A DNA stretch of 64,000 nucleotides. Origin: JAJDOD01 sp039024895 (GTDB lineage: Bacteria > Pseudomonadota > Alphaproteobacteria > Rhodobacterales > Rhodobacteraceae). Numbering within the stretch: position 1 is the stretch's first letter; each line of letters begins with the position of its first letter. The DNA is taken from NCBI GenBank assembly GCA_039024895.1, contig JBCCPJ010000003.1, positions 151,665 to 215,664 on the forward strand, read 5' to 3'. The notes under the pieces were generated by a model. That model was given only the letters and a program-made list of their open reading frames with translations, was not told the DNA's origin and did not search any database. The translations under genes were made by a program, and so were the position numbers. Positions 61,138 to 64,000 of this stretch are shown piece after piece.

Positions 61138-62034
61138 TTACGCCGGTTCAAGCAGACCCTTTTCGTTCGCAAGTTCCTGCATTTTCTTTTGCAGTTTTTC
61201 GAACGCGCGCACCTCGATTTGCCGAATGCGCTCGCGGCTCACGTTGTAAACACTGGATAGATCCTCAAGCGTAACCGGATTATCCTGCAGGCGGCGCTGG
61301 GTCAGGATGTCCTGCTCGCGCTCGTTCAGGACTGTCATCGCTTCGGCCATCATCTCGCGGCGAATTTCAAGCTCATTACTTGCTTCGTAGTCGGCAGCCT
61401 GGTCGGCATCTTCATCCTCCAACCAGTCTTGCCACTGGGCCGCGCCCTCGCCATCTGCCGAAATCGTGGCGTTGAGCGACGCGTCACCGCCGGACAAGCG
61501 CCGGTTCATGTTGACGACTTCCTGCTCTGACACGTTGAGATCGTTTGCGATTTTTTCCACGTGTTCAGGGCGCAGGTCACCGTCTTCAAGGGCACCGATG
61601 CGTGCTTTCGCCTTGCGCAAATTGAAGAACAGTTTCTTCTGCGCGCTGGTTGTCCCGAGCTTCACAAGGCTCCACGAGCGAAGGATATACTCCTGGATCG
61701 AGGCGCGTATCCACCACATTGCATAGGTCGCAAGGCGGAAACCTTTTTCTGGATCGAAGCGTTTCACGGCCTGCATCAGGCCCACGTTTGCTTCAGAGAT
61801 TACTTCAGCCTGGGGCAAGCCATAACCGCGATAGCCCATCGCGATTTTGGCGGCGAGGCGAAGATGCGACGTGACCATCATATGGGCCGCCTCTGTATCC
61901 TGATCTTCGACCCAGCGTTTCGCCAGCATATATTCTTGTTCCTGTTCCAACATTGGGAACTTCCGGATTTCCTGGAGGTACCGGTTGAGCCCACCTTCGG
62001 GGGAGGGGGCTGGAAGGTTTGCGTAATTTGCCAT
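61138..62034 (-). CDS. rpoH: RNA polymerase heat-shock sigma factor RpoH
   Basis: A 298-residue sigma-32. Region 1.2-2 has YMLAKRWVEDQD and YAMWWIRASIQEYILRSWSLVK (in part YAMWWIRASIQEY), the RpoH box QKKLFFNLRKAK is present near 130-142, and region 4 has SVYNVSRERIRQIEVRAF for -35 recognition. It directs the heat-shock regulon. Alphaproteobacteria often have more than one rpoH; which one this is cannot be told here. Confidence 0.96.
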   Translation of the reverse strand: MANYANLPAPSPEGGLNRYLQEIRKFPMLEQEQEYMLAKRWVEDQDTEAAHMMVTSHLRLAAKIAMGYRGYGLPQAEVISEANVGLMQAVKRFDPEKGFRLATYAMWWIRASIQEYILRSWSLVKLGTTSAQKKLFFNLRKAKARIGALEDGDLRPEHVEKIANDLNVSEQEVVNMNRRLSGGDASLNATISADGEGAAQWQDWLEDEDADQAADYEASNELEIRREMMAEAMTVLNEREQDILTQRRLQDNPVTLEDLSSVYNVSRERIRQIEVRAFEKLQKKMQELANEKGLLEPA

Positions 62035-62424
62035 GTTTCCTTTTCCCTGTCCGCGTCAATGTATCGACGCTTAACATATCTGGTAAACTGTTCAGTTCAG
62101 TTCAAGTGGTGGACGACAAAATTTCGTACGTCCCTTGTGTGAACAAAGAATTAACGCAGGGAGCGGCGAACACCATTCACGGCCCTGTGCGCTCACGAGT
62201 ACGTGCACATGTTGAAGTATTTTAGCGATTTTGGTGCTATTTCGCACATAAAGCCAGATAAATAAGCGCCAAACTCGACAAATTTGTATCCTTATGGCGA
62301 AAATGCCTAATTTTCTATTCACAAGCGTATGGATTCATAACCCTTCCAGCCGCACTGTTGAAACATTTCTGCGCGCAGAGTGGTCCTTCCGTACTCAGCG
62401 TTCACGCAGGTGAGAGTGTGCGTT
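62035..62424 (-). promoter_or_regulatory. rpoH upstream region with candidate promoter
   Basis: 390 bases with no gene between the rluD-type gene and rpoH. On the minus strand CTTGAA (62106-62101) is followed by three GAACT repeats and a TATGTT-like -10 about 40 bases before the ATG. It could be recognised by sigma-32 itself or sigma-70. The remaining sequence is AT-rich and shows no further strong motif. Confidence 0.45.
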
Positions 62425-63432
62425 TCAGTTTGAAAGAGCGTTTCGGAGTGTTTCAAAGTCATCCGGCGGCGGTGCGGTGAAGTTCATGTCTTCGCCAGTG
62501 ACGGGGTGCACGAAACCCAGAGTCTCCGCGTGTAAAGCCTGGCGATGAAACTGTGCGGCTGCATTGGCCCCTGTGGCATCTTTAGGCAGCTTCCGGCGGC
62601 CGCCATAGACTGGATCGCCGATGAGCGCATGGCCTATATGCGCGAGATGTACCCGGATTTGATGTGTTCGTCCTGTTTCAAGGCGACAAATGAGTTCCGC
62701 CGCATTTACTCCAAAGGCCGCGCAGACAAAAACACGGGTCACGGCGTGGCGACCGTTCTGAAAAACAACGCTCTGCCGCTGGCGATCCGTTTTATGTCGG
62801 GCGAGCAGCGTCGTAATCTTTAGCGTCGCGTTGCCTTCGAAGCTTACCCCACGCACACCTTTGAGCCGTGGATCGCCCTGGTCAGGCACACCGTAACATA
62901 GCGCGCGATATTGTCGTCTCGCACTATGGGCGGCAAACTGCTCGGCTAACCCATGATGTGCTGCGTCAGATTTGGCGACAACAAGGAGGCCGGAGGTATC
63001 CTTGTCGATCCGATGGACGATACCAGGGCGTTTTTCGCCGCCAACGCCGGATAAGGTGCCGCCCAAATGGTATAGCAGCGCATTCACGAGAGTGCCCGAG
63101 GGCGAACCCGGTGCAGGATGCACAACCATGCCCGCAGGCTTATTGATGACGATTAAATCGCCGTCTTCGTGCACGATTGTAAGGGGTATGTTTTCCGGTG
63201 TTGTGTCACTTTCAGCGGGGTCATCGATCTTGATATCGAAAACATCCCCTTCGTGAACTTTAAGGCGCGCGTCGACAACTGGTTCACTGTCTTTCAACAC
63301 AGCGCCCTGCTGAAGCAATCGGGCCAAGCGCGACCGGCTGATATGAGCGTCCTCTGGCACATCGCGGGCCAGCGCCTTATCAAGGCGCGACGGCGGATCG
63401 GCGCCAATGGTGACACGGATGGTGCGGGACAT
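62425..63432 (-). CDS. rluD: RluA-family 23S rRNA pseudouridine synthase (RluD-like)
   Basis: A 335-residue enzyme. An N-terminal S4 RNA-binding domain (about 15-75) precedes the synthase with VHRIDKDTSGLLVVAK (catalytic Asp in RIDKDTSG) and GRTHQIRVHLAHIGHALIGDPVYG. It isomerises uridines in 23S rRNA helix 69 in characterised relatives. The start codon at 63432 shares two bases with the start codon of the divergent DUF6476 gene. Confidence 0.9.
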   Translation of the reverse strand: MSRTIRVTIGADPPSRLDKALARDVPEDAHISRSRLARLLQQGAVLKDSEPVVDARLKVHEGDVFDIKIDDPAESDTTPENIPLTIVHEDGDLIVINKPAGMVVHPAPGSPSGTLVNALLYHLGGTLSGVGGEKRPGIVHRIDKDTSGLLVVAKSDAAHHGLAEQFAAHSARRQYRALCYGVPDQGDPRLKGVRGVSFEGNATLKITTLLARHKTDRQRQSVVFQNGRHAVTRVFVCAAFGVNAAELICRLETGRTHQIRVHLAHIGHALIGDPVYGGRRKLPKDATGANAAAQFHRQALHAETLGFVHPVTGEDMNFTAPPPDDFETLRNALSN

Positions 63433-63730
63433 GGACGAAAATGACGCTCCGGATGAGGGCACGCTGCGTTTTCTGAAGACGCTTGTTACGGTGTTGACCG
63501 TTACCATGATCGTGGGACTTGCCACAATCGTCGGATTATTCGTGATGCGGTTTTCGGCGGCCGATAACTTCGTATTTCCGGACAGCATCACCCTGCCCGA
63601 CGGCATCGTTGCTGAGGCGTTCACACAAACGGCAACATGGTATGCGGTGGTGACGGCGGATGATGAAATCCTGGTTTTCAGCCGCGCGACGGGGGCACTT
63701 GTTCAACGCATTGACGTGAACACCGATTAA
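63431..63730 (+). CDS. DUF6476 family small membrane protein
   Basis: A 99-residue protein with one transmembrane helix (about 20-42, VLTVTMIVGLATIVGLFVM) and a periplasmic tail containing LPDGIVAEAFTQTATWYAVVTADDEILVF. It matches the DUF6476 family, which in Rhodobacterales stands beside the RluA-family gene. The ATG at 63431 lies in CATG shared with the rluD start. The function is unknown. Confidence 0.85.
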   Translation: MDENDAPDEGTLRFLKTLVTVLTVTMIVGLATIVGLFVMRFSAADNFVFPDSITLPDGIVAEAFTQTATWYAVVTADDEILVFSRATGALVQRIDVNTD

Positions 63731-63780
63731 GGAAAGCGGCCACCGCGCGCTGCGATGACCGCCCCCCTGAGACACAGAAA

Positions 63781-63852
63781 TCCGGTGCCAAGTTTGTGAC
63801 ACCGGATCCCTGCGGGTCTCGGATGTCGGCCCGCCCCGTCGGGTGCGGGCCG
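63781..63852. terminator. Two adjacent hairpins at a convergent junction
   Basis: TCCGGTG (63781-63787)/CACCGGA (63800-63806) and CGGCCCGC (63827-63834)/GCGGGCCG (63845-63852). They lie between the converging DUF6476 and EF-hand genes. Tails are only weakly T-rich. Confidence 0.5.
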
Positions 63853-63858
63853 AGCGAT

Positions 63859-64000
63859 TTACTTATTTTTTCCGAGTGTTTCGACGGCGAGGGGAGCGTA
63901 GAACTCGTTGAAGGCGATGCGGCCGTCGCGGTTCACGTCGAAGACGCGCAGGTCGTTTGCGGTCGTGCCGGGATAGACGGACTGCAACTCGGCGAGGGAC
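63859..64000 (-). CDS. EF-hand domain protein, C-terminal part (5' end outside window)
   Basis: The last 47 residues of a minus-strand gene. They contain a canonical EF-hand loop, DVNRDGRIAFNE, with Asp, Asn, Asp and the final Glu as calcium ligands. The protein ends LGKNK and stops at TAA (63859-63861). The rest lies beyond the right edge. Confidence 0.78.
   Translation of the reverse strand, partial: SLAELQSVYPGTTANDLRVFDVNRDGRIAFNEFYAPLAVETLGKNK

Overview
The window reads as a chromosomal segment of a marine alphaproteobacterium of the order Rhodobacterales (Roseobacter group). The basis is the petABC operon with a Rhodobacter-type Rieske protein, a RegA-type regulator whose C-terminal helix-turn-helix fits the family, an alphaproteobacterial RpoH, a DUF6476 gene next to an RluA-family pseudouridine synthase, CtrA-type TTAA-N7-TTAA boxes, and many tightly overlapping genes (ATGA, GTGA and TTGA junctions). 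No integrase, transposase, CRISPR array or rRNA was seen. One tRNA, tRNA-Lys(UUU), is present.

Layout. 1-8.9 kb is housekeeping: the tail of an unknown gene, petCBA (cytochrome bc1) on the minus strand, PaiB-like and GST genes, mtaB-dapF, a formylglycine-generating-enzyme-fold protein coupled to a ClpP-fold lipoprotein, and tRNA-Lys. 9-19 kb holds a LysR/TcuA-like divergent pair with a perfect operator-like palindrome, a string of small metabolic or membrane genes, a ubiG-like methyltransferase, a lone regA, folB and DoxX-like membrane proteins. 19.4-21.8 kb is a phospholipid cassette (acyltransferase, CdsA, a CDP-alcohol phosphatidyltransferase with a degenerate active site). 21.8-28.3 kb is a polyamine/opine-type ABC importer with an Asp/Glu/hydantoin racemase, and a divergent GntR-GNAT pair. 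28.4-31.2 kb carries two SDR genes and a LysR gene.

31.3-38.3 kb is a type I secretion locus: HlyD-type adaptor, ABC exporter, a cargo made of two fasciclin domains plus RTX repeats, a second membrane-anchored fasciclin protein, and a divergent DUF6502/lipoprotein pair. 38.7-43.4 kb contains pseudoazurin and several small or unknown genes.

43.4-50.0 kb is the most unusual part: a tight four-gene minus-strand operon encoding an animal-type heme peroxidase, a fused SGNH hydrolase/zinc metalloprotease with a hydrophobic hairpin between the two enzymes, a caspase-fold peptidase, and an unknown protein. The caspase and the unknown protein share short beta-rich modules. No member has a recognisable signal peptide. 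I know of no described system with this composition.

50.5-55.2 kb is a methylamine-type demethylation cassette (GcvT-fused FAD oxidoreductase, non-pyrrolysine MttB homologue, TetR). 55.2-61.1 kb starts with two CtrA-type boxes and runs through an RTX protein with four ~114-residue modules, two glycosyltransferase-like proteins and a sulfotransferase-like protein, all coupled. This looks like a cell-cycle or lifestyle-controlled surface-adhesion locus. Its RTX product ends in the same kind of Asp-Phe C-terminal tail as the fasciclin-RTX cargo, so the exporter at 31-34 kb may serve both. The window ends with rpoH, an rluD-type gene whose start codon overlaps that of a divergent DUF6476 gene, and the end of an EF-hand protein.
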